A stretch of DNA of 64,000 nucleotides from NCBI RefSeq assembly GCF_936927845.1, contig NZ_CAKZHV010000058.1, positions 62,001 through 126,000 on the forward strand, in the 5' to 3' direction. The notes under the pieces were generated by a model that was not told the origin of the DNA, did no database searches, and saw only the letters and a program-made list of their open reading frames with translations. This document shows, in pieces, positions 50,006 to 58,996 of the stretch. Positions within the stretch are counted from its first letter, which is position 1. Each line of letters opens with the position of its first letter. Position numbers and translations under genes: made by a program. Source of the stretch: an uncultured Sphingomonas sp. (GTDB taxonomy: Bacteria > Pseudomonadota > Alphaproteobacteria > Sphingomonadales > Sphingomonadaceae).

Positions 50006-51057
50006 GCGCGCGCGCTGCGGCCAAGGCGATCGATGCGCTGCGCCGCGGCTGGCCGATCGAGCTGCGCGCAGAAGGCGAGGCGCCGCTGACGCTGCTGGCG
50101 ATCGAGACTGCGGACGAGGCGCGGCTGCGTGCGTTCGCGCCGGAAGGCTACGAGGTGCTGATATCGAGCGGACGGGCGGAAACGCTGACGCTGCTCAACC
50201 AACGCGCGTCGGGCAACCCCGACCAGCCGGTTTTAATCGAGCGTGCACCATGGTTCGACATGGCGCTGGCGACCGCGATCGCCGATCCACAGCGTGATTT
50301 AGCGACGCCGATGAAGGGGCCGTTTCGCACGCTCGACAACGCGCGACCGATCGCAACCGCGGCGGCGCTGCAACTCGCACGGATCGCGGGGCTGCTGCCC
50401 GCCTTCTTCACCGACGGTATCGATCCAGAGGTGGTCATCACCCCCGACGACATCACCGCGCACGAGGATGCGACCCGGCTGTCGATCGCGGTGCGCGCCA
50501 AGCTGCCGGTCGATGGCGCGGAAGACGCGGAGATCGTCGCGTTCCGATCGCCCGAGAGCGCGGACGAGCATGTCGCGCTGGTGATCGGCACACCCAACGG
50601 GCGCTCGCCGGTGGTGCGGCTGCATAGCGAATGCCTGACCGGCGATGTGCTCGGCAGCCTCAAGTGCGATTGCGGTCCGCAGCTCCACGCCGCGATCCAC
50701 GCGATCGAGGAGAGCGGCTGGGGTATCCTGCTGTATCTGCGTCAGGAAGGGCGCGGGATCGGGTTGATCAACAAGCTACGCGCTTACGCCTTGCAGGATC
50801 AGGGATTTGACACCGTCGACGCGAATACGCGGCTCGGTTTCGCGATCGACGCGCGCGACTTCGGGGTGGCCGCGCGGATGTTGACACTGCTCGGGCAGCG
50901 CGAGGTGCGGTTGTTGACCAACAATCCCGCCAAAGTCGCTGGGCTGGAGGCCGCAGGCGTGCGCGTGATCGAGCGTGTAGCGCATTTCCTGCCGGCGAAC
51001 CCGCACAACGAACGCTATCTTGCCACCAAGCGCGACCGGACCGGCCATCAGCTCTGA
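50002..51057 (+). CDS. ribA: GTP cyclohydrolase II (with N-terminal extension)
   Basis: 351 residues from a GTG that overlaps the xth stop. The C-terminal half is an intact cyclohydrolase: zinc ligands Cys211, Cys222 and Cys224 in RLHSECLTGDVLGSLKCDCG, YLRQEGRGIGLINKLRAY, and RLLTNNPAKVAGLEAAGV. The N-terminal 150 residues carry no recognised catalytic motif and are absent from the short E. coli RibA (196 aa). It makes the first riboflavin intermediate and presumably replaces the decayed domain of the RibB fusion 38 kb away. Confidence 0.93.
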   Translation: MSARAAAKAIDALRRGWPIELRAEGEAPLTLLAIETADEARLRAFAPEGYEVLISSGRAETLTLLNQRASGNPDQPVLIERAPWFDMALATAIADPQRDLATPMKGPFRTLDNARPIATAAALQLARIAGLLPAFFTDGIDPEVVITPDDITAHEDATRLSIAVRAKLPVDGAEDAEIVAFRSPESADEHVALVIGTPNGRSPVVRLHSECLTGDVLGSLKCDCGPQLHAAIHAIEESGWGILLYLRQEGRGIGLINKLRAYALQDQGFDTVDANTRLGFAIDARDFGVAARMLTLLGQREVRLLTNNPAKVAGLEAAGVRVIERVAHFLPANPHNERYLATKRDRTGHQL

Positions 51058-51550
51058 CGCGCTGATCGTCGTGTTCGGTGCCGCGGTGCGCGCCGACGGC
51101 CGGCCTAGCGGCGCACTCGCAGGTCGGATCGCGCTGGCGCGACGGCTCGCCTTGGCACGACTGGGTGCGACCGTATTCTGTTCGGGTGCGGTCGGGCGCA
51201 CGGGGCCATCGGAAGCATCGGTGATTGCGCGTGACCTTTCTGATGTGGTCGCGCCTCATCGCCTGATCCTGGACGAGGCGAGCCGCGACACGTTGCAGAC
51301 CGCGCGTGCCGCCGCCGCCTACGCGACCGCGAACGGGATCACGCGCTGCATCGCCTGTATCGACAATTGGCATCAACCACGCGCACGCATGCTGCTCGCG
51401 TTGTTCGGGCTCACTGCCGAGGGTGCATGGCTCGATCACGGCCAGCGCCCGATCCGGCGGCGCGCGCGTGCCTATGCGCGCGAGTTGCTGGCGCTACCCT
51501 ATGATGCGGTGGCGGGTATGTGGGCGCGCGTCAGGCGAGGAGCGCGCTGA
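51020..51550 (+). CDS. YdcF-like DUF218 family protein
   Basis: 176 residues from a TTG at 51020 that overlaps ribA by 38 bp; the true start may be a little later. DUF218 pattern: ALIVVFGAAVRADGRPSGALAGRI, GATVFCSGAVGRTGPSEASVI, LDEASRDTLQTARAAAAYA and CIDNWHQPRARMLLALFG. No clear membrane helix, unlike the relative at 26.1 kb, so it may be cytosolic. Function unknown. The 3' end overlaps a convergent HAD gene by 20 bp. Confidence 0.78.
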   Translation: MPPSATGPAISSDALIVVFGAAVRADGRPSGALAGRIALARRLALARLGATVFCSGAVGRTGPSEASVIARDLSDVVAPHRLILDEASRDTLQTARAAAAYATANGITRCIACIDNWHQPRARMLLALFGLTAEGAWLDHGQRPIRRRARAYARELLALPYDAVAGMWARVRRGAR

Positions 51551-52244
51551 CCTCGTCGTAATCGCGGGCGATCACATCGACGCCGATCGCGCGCAGTCGT
51601 CCGGCGTGATCGGGTGCGCAATGCGTGCCTGCGACCAGACCGATGACGTAGCCCCCGCTCGCAACCGCGCCGGTCGCACCGACGGGTGAGTCCTCCAGAA
51701 TCGCGCAGCGCTCGATCGGCACGCCCAGCCGCTCGGCACCGTAGAGATAAAGGTCGGGTGCGGGTTTGCCGCGGGTCACGTGCTCGGCGCCTGAATAGAC
51801 GTGCTCACCGAAAATGTCGCTGAGGCCCAGGTGCGCCAGATGAGCGTGGAGCCAGCGCGTGTTGCTCGACGACACGACCGCCTTGGGCAGATCGGCGGGC
51901 AGGCTCCGGACGAAGGCGACGGCGCCCGCGACTTCCTCGATCCCCTCTGCCACGCAGCGCGCGTCCTCGGCTGCGCGCGCTTCGTGAAAGCTGGCGGGCA
52001 GCGGACCGCCGATCCAGCGCTCCACCGCGCCGCGAAAATCGGCACCGGACAACCCCATGAAGTTCGCCATCGATTGCTCGGGCGTGGTCGGGTGGCCGAT
52101 GCTGGTCAGGAAGCTGGCAATCTGACGATTGCCGGCCGCCTCGCTCTCGATCAGCACGCCGTCGAAATCGAACAGGAGTGCTGCGAAACGGCACGGGATC
52201 GCTTCGCGGGAACGATCCTCGGTCGGCAGTCCGGCAGGCTTCAT
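51531..52244 (-). CDS. HAD family hydrolase (beta-phosphoglucomutase-like)
   Basis: 237 residues. HAD motif I LLFDFDGVLIESE (nucleophile Asp, acid Asp), cap domain with GLSGADFRGAVERWIG, motif II VVSSSNTRW, motif III Lys in TRGKPAPDLYLYGAERLG and motif IV ILEDSPVGATGAVASG. Such subfamily IA enzymes hydrolyse sugar phosphates or similar; the substrate is not readable. The ATG overlaps the YggS-family stop (ATGA), so the two are coupled. Confidence 0.9.
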   Translation of the reverse strand: MKPAGLPTEDRSREAIPCRFAALLFDFDGVLIESEAAGNRQIASFLTSIGHPTTPEQSMANFMGLSGADFRGAVERWIGGPLPASFHEARAAEDARCVAEGIEEVAGAVAFVRSLPADLPKAVVSSSNTRWLHAHLAHLGLSDIFGEHVYSGAEHVTRGKPAPDLYLYGAERLGVPIERCAILEDSPVGATGAVASGGYVIGLVAGTHCAPDHAGRLRAIGVDVIARDYDEVSALLA

Positions 52245-52960
52245 CCGCGTGCTCCGAACAGAGCCGAGCCGACGCGGACGTGCGTCGCACCCAGCGTCAC
52301 CGCGGTTTCGTAATCATCCGACATGCCCATGCTGAGCCCGGCCAGGTCATGATCGCGCGCGATCTTCGCCATGAGCGCGAAATACGGCGCCGCCTCCAGC
52401 CCGGCAGGAGGCAGGCACATCAGCCCGGCGATCGGCAGATCGGCGCTGCGTGCCTCCGCCAGCAAGGCGGGCAGACCAGCGATCGCGCAGCCGCCCTTTT
52501 GCGGTTCGTCGCCGATATTGACCTGGAGGAAGCACGCCGGGCGCCTTCCTTCCTGGTCCATCGCGCGTGCGAGAGCGGTGATGAGCGAAGAACGGTCGAC
52601 CGCGTGGATCGTGTCGGCGATGGCGACCGCCTCGCGCGCCTTGTTTGACTGCAATTGGCCGATCAGGTGGAGGCGCGCGTCAGGAAAGCGCTCGCGCAAG
52701 CCAGGCCATTTCGCCTGCGCCTCCTGCACCCGATTCTCGCCGAAATCGCGCTGCCCGGCGACGAGCAGGGGCTCGATCGCCTCGGCTGGGTGCGTCTTTG
52801 AGACCGCGATCAGCGTGACCTCAGCTGGCTGCCGGCGGGCGGTAGTCGCCGCCTTGTCGATCGCGGCGCGGACCGCGACGAGGCGCTCGGTCACGGATCG
52901 GTGATCGACCGCGGCGGACTTGGGAGCACGTGGGATCAGCAAGGGTTCGTCGAAGGGCAT
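52241..52960 (-). CDS. YggS family PLP-binding protein
   Basis: 239 residues from the ATG at 52960. PLP-barrel (alanine racemase-like N-terminal domain only): VTLIAVSKTHPAEAIEPLL (PLP Lys), FGENRVQEAQAKW, HLIGQLQSNKAR, VNIGDEPQKGGC, GLMCLPPAG, LSMGMSDDYETAVTLGATHVRVGSALFG. YggS/PLPBP proteins balance vitamin B6 and keto acid pools and are not enzymes in the usual sense. The start lies only 22 bp from the divergent ThiE-like gene. Confidence 0.93.
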   Translation of the reverse strand: MPFDEPLLIPRAPKSAAVDHRSVTERLVAVRAAIDKAATTARRQPAEVTLIAVSKTHPAEAIEPLLVAGQRDFGENRVQEAQAKWPGLRERFPDARLHLIGQLQSNKAREAVAIADTIHAVDRSSLITALARAMDQEGRRPACFLQVNIGDEPQKGGCAIAGLPALLAEARSADLPIAGLMCLPPAGLEAAPYFALMAKIARDHDLAGLSMGMSDDYETAVTLGATHVRVGSALFGARG

Positions 52961-52982
52961 CGCGCGGGCTATAGGTTCAGAG

Positions 52983-53516
52983 ATGGACTGCTGCCAGCCC
53001 CGCACCCGCCAGACGCGCCGGCTGCCGACGCGCTGGTTGATGACCGACGAGCGAATGGGTGAGGACTTATGGCGCGCGCTAGCGCGGCTGCCGCGCGGCG
53101 GAGGCGTGGTGTTCCGGCACTACTCGCTCGCGCAGGCTGAGCGCCGACGGTTGTTCGTGCGCGTACGAGCGGTGGCGCTGCGACGCGGGTTGGTGCTGGT
53201 GCGCGCGGGCACAACGCGGATGCCCGGCGAGATGGGAACGCATGCGCGGCGGGGATCAGGCGTGGTGACGTGGCCGGTGCACGACGTCGGCGAAGCACGC
53301 GCAGCGCGGCGCGCACGTGCGGACGCGGTGTTCGTCTCGCCGGTGTTCGCGACCCGGTCGCACCCCAGCGCAGGGGGGCTGGGCGAGCGCCGCGCACGCG
53401 TGATCGGGCGCGCGGCGGGTGTGCCGATCATCGCACTGGGTGGAATGAGCGAGGCGCGATTCCGTCGTTTACACGGCTTTCACGGTTACGCCGCGATCGA
53501 CGCCTGGCTGGCGTGA
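52983..53516 (+). CDS. thiamine phosphate synthase-like protein (ThiE/TenI fold)
   Basis: About 177 residues. A C-terminal ThiE/TenI barrel half is visible: RADAVFVSPVFATRSHPSAGGLG and VPIIALGGMSEARFRRL, the phosphate-binding and 'SP.F.T.SHP' signatures. The N-terminal part is Arg-rich and poorly conserved, and the typical DD..D metal residues of ThiE (such as LNDR) are not evident. It may be a TenI-like or reduced paralogue rather than the true ThiE. Start at ATG 52983 uncertain. Confidence 0.7.
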   Translation: MDCCQPRTRQTRRLPTRWLMTDERMGEDLWRALARLPRGGGVVFRHYSLAQAERRRLFVRVRAVALRRGLVLVRAGTTRMPGEMGTHARRGSGVVTWPVHDVGEARAARRARADAVFVSPVFATRSHPSAGGLGERRARVIGRAAGVPIIALGGMSEARFRRLHGFHGYAAIDAWLA

Positions 53517-53527
53517 TCCATTAATAA

Positions 53528-54241
53528 TCAGAAGCGGAAGGCGGTGCCCACGTAGACCGCCTGGCTGTCGCGGCGATCATCCTCGCGGCGCGTCAGCCGC
53601 TCGCGCTCACTCTTGTAGCGCATGCCCGCGGTCAGATCGATGTTGCGCGTGAGCGAGTAGGAGCCGCCAAGGTCGAGCGAGTAGCTCGGCCGCTCGGCCA
53701 CCAGGCTCGGCGTACCCGCGAGTGCGCGATCGGCGGTGGCCCGAAGCTGGCCCGACACGTGATTGCCGGCGTAGCTGAGTGACAGGTCAGACGACTCGCG
53801 ACCACCCGGTGCCGCCACCAGATCGACCTTGGCCATGTCACCCGCGACTGCAAACCGCTTCCACCCGACCGATACGCCGAGGTTGTAGGCGATTGGTGCG
53901 AGGCCGACCGTCGGGCTGGGTGCGACCGCGGCGAGGCGACTGTCGCGTGGCGATGTCAGCGTCGAACGCGCACGCACCGCGACCGTCACCGAACGATTGC
54001 CGCTGCGCGACTCGGTCGGGGTAAAGCTGAACCCGCTGGCGTCCAGCCCGCTGCGCGCGAACAAGGCGGCGAGCTTCGGATCGGCCGCGGCCGGGGTGAA
54101 GGTGCCTGCCACCCGCGGCGCCACGAAACGCTTGACCGTACGCGGTGCCGTTTCTGCCGCACCGAACGCGGGCGCGACGGCGAAGGCGATCGCGGCGCAG
54201 GCGACCCCCAAGCTGCCACCAATGACCCGACGTGCGCTCAC
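53528..54241 (-). CDS. hypothetical outer-membrane-type protein
   Basis: 237 residues from a GTG. A signal peptide (VIGGSLGVACAAIAFAVAPAFGA) precedes a Ser/Thr-rich, beta-prone sequence with alternating patterns such as VGWKRFAVAGDMAKVDLV, SDLSLSYAGNHVSGQL and SYSLDLGGSYSLTRNIDLTAGMRYKSE, ending in VYVGTAFRF. A terminal aromatic residue after alternating strands is the usual outer-membrane barrel signature. No named family. It converges on the ThiE-like gene. Confidence 0.7.
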   Translation of the reverse strand: MSARRVIGGSLGVACAAIAFAVAPAFGAAETAPRTVKRFVAPRVAGTFTPAAADPKLAALFARSGLDASGFSFTPTESRSGNRSVTVAVRARSTLTSPRDSRLAAVAPSPTVGLAPIAYNLGVSVGWKRFAVAGDMAKVDLVAAPGGRESSDLSLSYAGNHVSGQLRATADRALAGTPSLVAERPSYSLDLGGSYSLTRNIDLTAGMRYKSERERLTRREDDRRDSQAVYVGTAFRF

Positions 54242-54454
54242 GACTCAAACACCCCTCAACGGCGATCTACGCCGCTCCGAGAAGCGACCTAGCAGCTTCG
54301 GGTTCCAAGTCCATCGGGGGTGGCGGCGAATCAGCCCGAGTGTTGCGGATACACCACAGCTTGCACGCGCTTGCCGCGCTTCGCGCGTACGGATAGAGAC
54401 GGAGCATAGCGGTGCGCCCGCCTCGCGGCGCGTGTTTTTGCCAAGGATACTGCC

Positions 54455-54904
54455 ATGTTTCGCCGTTCGCGTGTCGCTTTGGGCCTCTGCGCCGCCCTCG
54501 CCGCCTCAACCGTGCTTGCGGGATGCAGCACCGGCGGCAACAAGCGCCCGTCGGCTGACCTCGCCGCATCGAAGGTTACCACGATCGGCGTCAACAGCTA
54601 CCTGTGGCGCGCGACGCTCGATGCGCTGAGCTTCATGCCGCTGCTTCAGACCGATTCGAACGGCGGCGTCGTGGTGACCGACTGGTACGTCAACCCGCAG
54701 CTGCCAACCGAGCGGATGAAGGTCACGGTGTCGATCCTCGATCAGGATCTGCGCGCCGACGCGGTGCGTGTCGCCGCACTGCGCGAGGTGAACCGTGGCG
54801 GGCAGTGGGTGTCCGCGCCCGTGGCAGCCGCGACGACGCAGAAGCTGGAGGACATCATCCTGACCAAGGCGCGTGACCTGCGTCGTGGGTCGGTGACCGG
54901 CTGA
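54455..54904 (+). CDS. DUF3576 lipoprotein
   Basis: 149 residues with a lipoprotein signal (AASTVLAGCSTGG). The rest matches DUF3576, an alphaproteobacterial family: IGVNSYLWRATLDALSFMPLLQTDSNGGVVVTDWYVNPQLPTERMKVTVSILDQDLRADAVRV. Genetic data elsewhere tie the family to envelope biogenesis, but no activity is known. It lies 14 bp before leuS, with which it is commonly linked, next to lptE. Confidence 0.88.
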   Translation: MFRRSRVALGLCAALAASTVLAGCSTGGNKRPSADLAASKVTTIGVNSYLWRATLDALSFMPLLQTDSNGGVVVTDWYVNPQLPTERMKVTVSILDQDLRADAVRVAALREVNRGGQWVSAPVAAATTQKLEDIILTKARDLRRGSVTG

Positions 54905-54918
54905 GCGACGCACCACGC

Positions 54919-57462
54919 ATGGCCAACCGGTTCAATGCCCTGAAGGCGGACGCGCACTGGCAGGGGGTGTGGGACGAACGCCGCACCTTCGCCGCCGACG
55001 ACAATAGCGCCAAGCCCAAGAGCTACGTGCTCGAGATGTTCCCCTACCCGTCGGGGAAGATCCACATGGGGCACGTGCGCAATTACACGATGGGCGACGT
55101 GCTGGCGCGTTACCGCCGCATGACGGGGCACGAGGTGCTTCACCCAATGGGGTGGGACGCGTTCGGCATGCCGGCCGAGAATGCCGCGATGGAGAAGGGC
55201 GTCCATCCGGGCACCTGGACGCGGGCGAACATCGCGACAATGAAGGCGCAGTTGAAGCGCCTCGGCTTCGCGCTCGATTGGACGCGCGAGCTGGCAACGT
55301 GCGAGCCCGATTATTATGGGCACGAGCAGGCGCTGTTTCTCGCCTTCTACGAGGCGGGGCTCGTCTACCGCAAGGAATCAGCGGTCAACTGGGACCCGGT
55401 CGACATGACCGTGCTCGCCAACGAGCAGGTGATCGATGGGCGCGGCTGGCGCTCGGGCGCGTTGGTCGAGAAGCGCAAGCTCTCGCAGTGGTTCCTGAAA
55501 ATTACGCAGTTCGCCGACGAGTTGATCGACGGGCTGGGCGCACTCGAGCATTGGCCCGACAAGGTCCGGCTGATGCAGGAGAATTGGATCGGGCGCAGCC
55601 AGGGGTTGCGGTTCCGCTTCTTGCTCTCTGATGGCGGCAGCGTGGAGGTGTTCACGACGCGGCCCGACACGATCTACGGCGCGAGCTTCGTCGCAGTGGC
55701 GGCGGATCACCCGATCGCGCAGGCGCTCGCAGCGGAGAACGCAGACGCCGCGGCGTTCATCGAGCGGTGCAAGCAGGGCGGCACCACTGCGGCGGAGCTG
55801 GAAACGCAGGAGAAGCTGGGGTTCGATACCGGGCTGACCGCGGCGCATCCGCTGGGTGCGGGCGAGCTGCCGGTGTACATCGCGAACTTCGTGCTGATGG
55901 AGTACGGCACCGGCGCGGTGTTTGGTGTGCCCGCGCACGACCAGCGCGATTTCGAGTTCGCGACCAAGTACCGCCTGCCGATCCGCCGCGTCGTCGCTGA
56001 TGGCGAGCGGACCGACCCCACATTCGACGACGACGCGGCCTATATCGGCCCCGGCGTCCTGGTGAACTCGCGCGAGCTCGACGGGATGAGCGTCGAGGAT
56101 GCCAAGCGCGCGGTGATCGCGCGCGCCGAGGAAGCGGGCTGGGGCGAGGGGACGACGGTCTATCGCCTGCGCGACTGGGGGGTGAGCCGGCAGCGTTACT
56201 GGGGCACGCCAATTCCGATCATCCACTGCGCGGCATGCGGCGAGGTGCCGGTGCCGCGCGAACAACTGCCGGTGGTCCTGCCCGAGGACGTCAGCTTCGA
56301 CGTGCCGGGCAACCCGCTCGATCGTCATTCGATGTGGAAGCATGTGGCGTGTCCACGGTGCGGCGGCGAGGCGCTGCGCGATACCGATACGCTCGACACG
56401 TTCGCCGATTCATCGTGGTACTTCATCCGCTTCGCCAGCGCGCCGGGCGATAAGCCGTTCGACAAGGCAGTGGCGGAGAGCTGGTTGCCGGTCGGGCAGT
56501 ATATCGGCGGGGTCGAGCACGCGATCCTGCACCTGCTCTACGCACGCTTCTGGACGCGCGCGCTGCGTCATGTCGGGCTGCTCGACGTGGCGGAGCCGTT
56601 CACCGGGCTGTTCACGCAAGGCATGGTGACGCACGAGACGTACCGGCTCGACATACCCGATCACGACGGTCCGCCGGCGGCCTTGTGGGTCAACCCCGCC
56701 GATCTGACGGTGGGCGAGGGTGGTGCGCTCTCGTTCGTGACCGAGGCGGGCGCCTCGATCCCGGTCATCCGCGGCCGCGTCGAGAAGATGTCCAAGTCGA
56801 AGAAGAACACGGTCGATCCCGAACCGATCGTGGATCAGTACGGTGCGGATGCGGTGCGGTGGTTCATGCTGTCCGACTCACCGCCCGAGCGCGACCTGGA
56901 ATGGAGCGAGAACGGTATCGAGGGTGCGTGGCGCTTCGTCCAGCGCCTATGGCGGCTGGTCGACGCGGAGCCGGAGGCCGGCGGATCAGACGATGCCGCG
57001 CTCGATCGCAAGCTGCATCAGGCGATCGCCGGCATTGCCGCCGATATCGAGGCGCTGTCGTTCAACAAGGCGGTGGCGAAGCTGTACGAACTCACCAGTG
57101 CGATCGAGAAGGCTGCGCCGTCTGCGAGCCGTGCCGCGGCAGTCGACACGCTGCTGCGGCTCGTCGCACCGATGGTGCCGCACCTGGCGGAAGAAGCATG
57201 GGCCGCGCGCGGCCATGCCGGCCTGATCGCGGACGCCCCTTGGCCAGAGGTCGATCAGGCGCTGCTGGTTGAGGACGAGGTCACGATCGCGGTTCAGGTT
57301 AACGGCAAGCTGCGTGATACGTTGGTGATGCCGAAGGGCGCAGCAAAGGACGTTGCCGAGGCGATGGCACTGGCAAGCGACAAGGTCACCCGCGTGTTGG
57401 AGGGCAAAGCGCCCCGCAAGGTCATCGTCGTGCCTGATCGCCTCGTGAACATCGTCGCATGA
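54919..57462 (+). CDS. leuS: leucine--tRNA ligase
   Basis: 847 residues, class I synthetase. HIGH-type motif PYPSGKIHMGHVRNYT, the editing domain with VFTTRPDTIYGASFVAVAADHP and the conserved GTGAVFGVPAHDQRD, the leucine-specific zinc/insert region with CAACGEVPVP and CPRCGG, KMSKS loop EKMSKSKKNTVDP, and the C-terminal anticodon and tail domains. Its product charges tRNA-Leu, including the GAG isoacceptor encoded at 29.2 kb. ATGA overlap with lptE. Confidence 0.97.
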   Translation: MANRFNALKADAHWQGVWDERRTFAADDNSAKPKSYVLEMFPYPSGKIHMGHVRNYTMGDVLARYRRMTGHEVLHPMGWDAFGMPAENAAMEKGVHPGTWTRANIATMKAQLKRLGFALDWTRELATCEPDYYGHEQALFLAFYEAGLVYRKESAVNWDPVDMTVLANEQVIDGRGWRSGALVEKRKLSQWFLKITQFADELIDGLGALEHWPDKVRLMQENWIGRSQGLRFRFLLSDGGSVEVFTTRPDTIYGASFVAVAADHPIAQALAAENADAAAFIERCKQGGTTAAELETQEKLGFDTGLTAAHPLGAGELPVYIANFVLMEYGTGAVFGVPAHDQRDFEFATKYRLPIRRVVADGERTDPTFDDDAAYIGPGVLVNSRELDGMSVEDAKRAVIARAEEAGWGEGTTVYRLRDWGVSRQRYWGTPIPIIHCAACGEVPVPREQLPVVLPEDVSFDVPGNPLDRHSMWKHVACPRCGGEALRDTDTLDTFADSSWYFIRFASAPGDKPFDKAVAESWLPVGQYIGGVEHAILHLLYARFWTRALRHVGLLDVAEPFTGLFTQGMVTHETYRLDIPDHDGPPAALWVNPADLTVGEGGALSFVTEAGASIPVIRGRVEKMSKSKKNTVDPEPIVDQYGADAVRWFMLSDSPPERDLEWSENGIEGAWRFVQRLWRLVDAEPEAGGSDDAALDRKLHQAIAGIAADIEALSFNKAVAKLYELTSAIEKAAPSASRAAAVDTLLRLVAPMVPHLAEEAWAARGHAGLIADAPWPEVDQALLVEDEVTIAVQVNGKLRDTLVMPKGAAKDVAEAMALASDKVTRVLEGKAPRKVIVVPDRLVNIVA

Positions 57463-57983
57463 CGCGCCTGCGCTCGCGTGCATTCCCGCTCGCTGCCCTG
57501 TTGCTGGCCGGATGCGGACTCCAGCCGCTCTATTCGGGCGGGAGCGCGGGTCCGGTCGCGAGCGCAATCGGACAGGTCGAGATCGCGCCGATCGAGGGCA
57601 AGGCTGGCTGGCTGGTCACCAACGCGCTTAACGATCGACTCGGCGCCGTTTCGAGCGGGGCTGGGTCGAGCGGGGCGGCACGCTACCGCCTCGTCGTGCG
57701 GTTGGATGATCAGATCAATGGCCTCGGCGTACGCCGTGACAACAGCGTCACGCGCGAGCGCCGCACGCTGCGTGCACGGTACCAGTTGATCGACGCTGCG
57801 CAGGGCACGGTCGTGCTTGATCAAACCGCCGGCTCGGACGTTGGCGTCGACGTGGTGCAGAGCGACTATGCCGTCATCGCGGCGGAGAATACCGCGCTTG
57901 AACGATTGTCGGTCGTGATCGCGGATCAGATCGTCGCCCGGCTGGCACTCTACGCGAGGCGCCGCGCGCAGCCGCAGCTGTGA
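57459..57983 (+). CDS. lptE: LPS assembly lipoprotein LptE
   Basis: 174 residues. Lipoprotein signal ALLLAGCGLQPLYSGG (the GLQPLY after the lipid Cys is typical of LptE), then an alpha/beta domain with IAPIEGKAGWLVTNALNDRL, YRLVVRLDDQINGLGVRRDNSVTRERRTL and AENTALERLSVVIADQIVARLALYA. LptE plugs the LptD barrel at the outer membrane and assists LPS insertion. The leuS-lptE-holA order is widely conserved in Proteobacteria. Confidence 0.92.
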   Translation: MTRLRSRAFPLAALLLAGCGLQPLYSGGSAGPVASAIGQVEIAPIEGKAGWLVTNALNDRLGAVSSGAGSSGAARYRLVVRLDDQINGLGVRRDNSVTRERRTLRARYQLIDAAQGTVVLDQTAGSDVGVDVVQSDYAVIAAENTALERLSVVIADQIVARLALYARRRAQPQL

Positions 57984-58987
57984 AGGCGTCGCAGGCGCAG
58001 CTTACCGCCGCGCTCGACCGCGGCGGCGGCGACATCCGGTTGTTCCTGCTTCACGGTCCCGATGAGTCGGGTGCGCAGGCATTCGCGGCGCGACTCGCCC
58101 GCAGCATGGGCGAAGGTGTGGAGCGCATCGATCTCGACGCGGCGACGCTGCGCAACGATCCGGCCCGGCTGGCGGACGAGGCCGCGTCGCTGTCGCTGTT
58201 CGGCGAACGACGCTTCGTTCGCGTCACGGGCGTGGGTGAGGAAAGTGCCGATGCGGTTGAGGCGTTGTTACAGGCGCCGAGCGCGGGCAATCCCGTGGTC
58301 GTCATGGCGCCGAGTGCGAAGGCAACGGGACGGCTGGTCAAGCTGGCGCTCGCCGCCGATCGCGCGATGAGTTTCGCCTGCTATCCGCCCGACGGCAACA
58401 ATGCCGAGGCTTTGGTGGCTGGAATGGCGCGCGAGCAGGGGCTGCGACTTGGTGCGGGAGTCGCTGCGAGGATCGTGCGCGCTAGTGACGGCGATCGCGC
58501 CATCATGGCGTCCGAGGTGGAGAAGCTGGCGCTCTACCTTGACGCGGGTGTGGATCACCCGCTCGACGCCAGCGTGAGCGACCTGGAAGAAATCGGTGCC
58601 GAGCTGGACGAGGGCGACATCGCGCCGATCGTCGAGGCAGTGATCGCGGGCGATGCGGCGGCGCTGATCGATGCGCTGCGACCGATGCAGGGTAGCGATG
58701 CCTCACCGATCCCGTGGCTGCGTGCGCTGGCGCGGCGGTTGGCGAGCCTGAGCGAGATGCGCGCTGCGGTCGATGCGGGCGAGGGTGCGGGGCAGGTGGT
58801 CAAGCGTTTCCGCGTGTTCTGGCGCGAAGAAGGTGCAACGATCGCGGCGTTGCAGCGCTGGAATGTTCCACGCCTGACGCGCGTGCTGGAAATCGTGCGC
58901 GCGACCGAGCGCGAGGTGATGACACGAGGCGCAGCCGGGCGGACGATCGCCGACCAGCAACTGCTCACGCTTGCTCGGCGGCGCTGA
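57980..58987 (+). CDS. holA: DNA polymerase III delta subunit
   Basis: 335 residues from a GTG overlapping the lptE stop. The N-terminal AAA+-like domain (DIRLFLLHGPDESGAQAFAARL) lacks an intact Walker A, as usual for HolA. LFGERRFVRVTGVGE and MAPSAKATGRLVKLAL follow, then the collar domain with SVSDLEEIGAELDEGDIAPIVEAVIAGD. It opens the beta clamp in the clamp loader. Ends 9 bp before the convergent parB stop. Confidence 0.92.
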   Translation: MKASQAQLTAALDRGGGDIRLFLLHGPDESGAQAFAARLARSMGEGVERIDLDAATLRNDPARLADEAASLSLFGERRFVRVTGVGEESADAVEALLQAPSAGNPVVVMAPSAKATGRLVKLALAADRAMSFACYPPDGNNAEALVAGMAREQGLRLGAGVAARIVRASDGDRAIMASEVEKLALYLDAGVDHPLDASVSDLEEIGAELDEGDIAPIVEAVIAGDAAALIDALRPMQGSDASPIPWLRALARRLASLSEMRAAVDAGEGAGQVVKRFRVFWREEGATIAALQRWNVPRLTRVLEIVRATEREVMTRGAAGRTIADQQLLTLARRR

Positions 58988-58996
58988 CCCCGCGGC

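Noticed and set aside
58864..58879. parS-like TGTTCCACGCCTGACG inside holA
   Set aside because: Only the left half matches; the right half lacks GTGAAAC.
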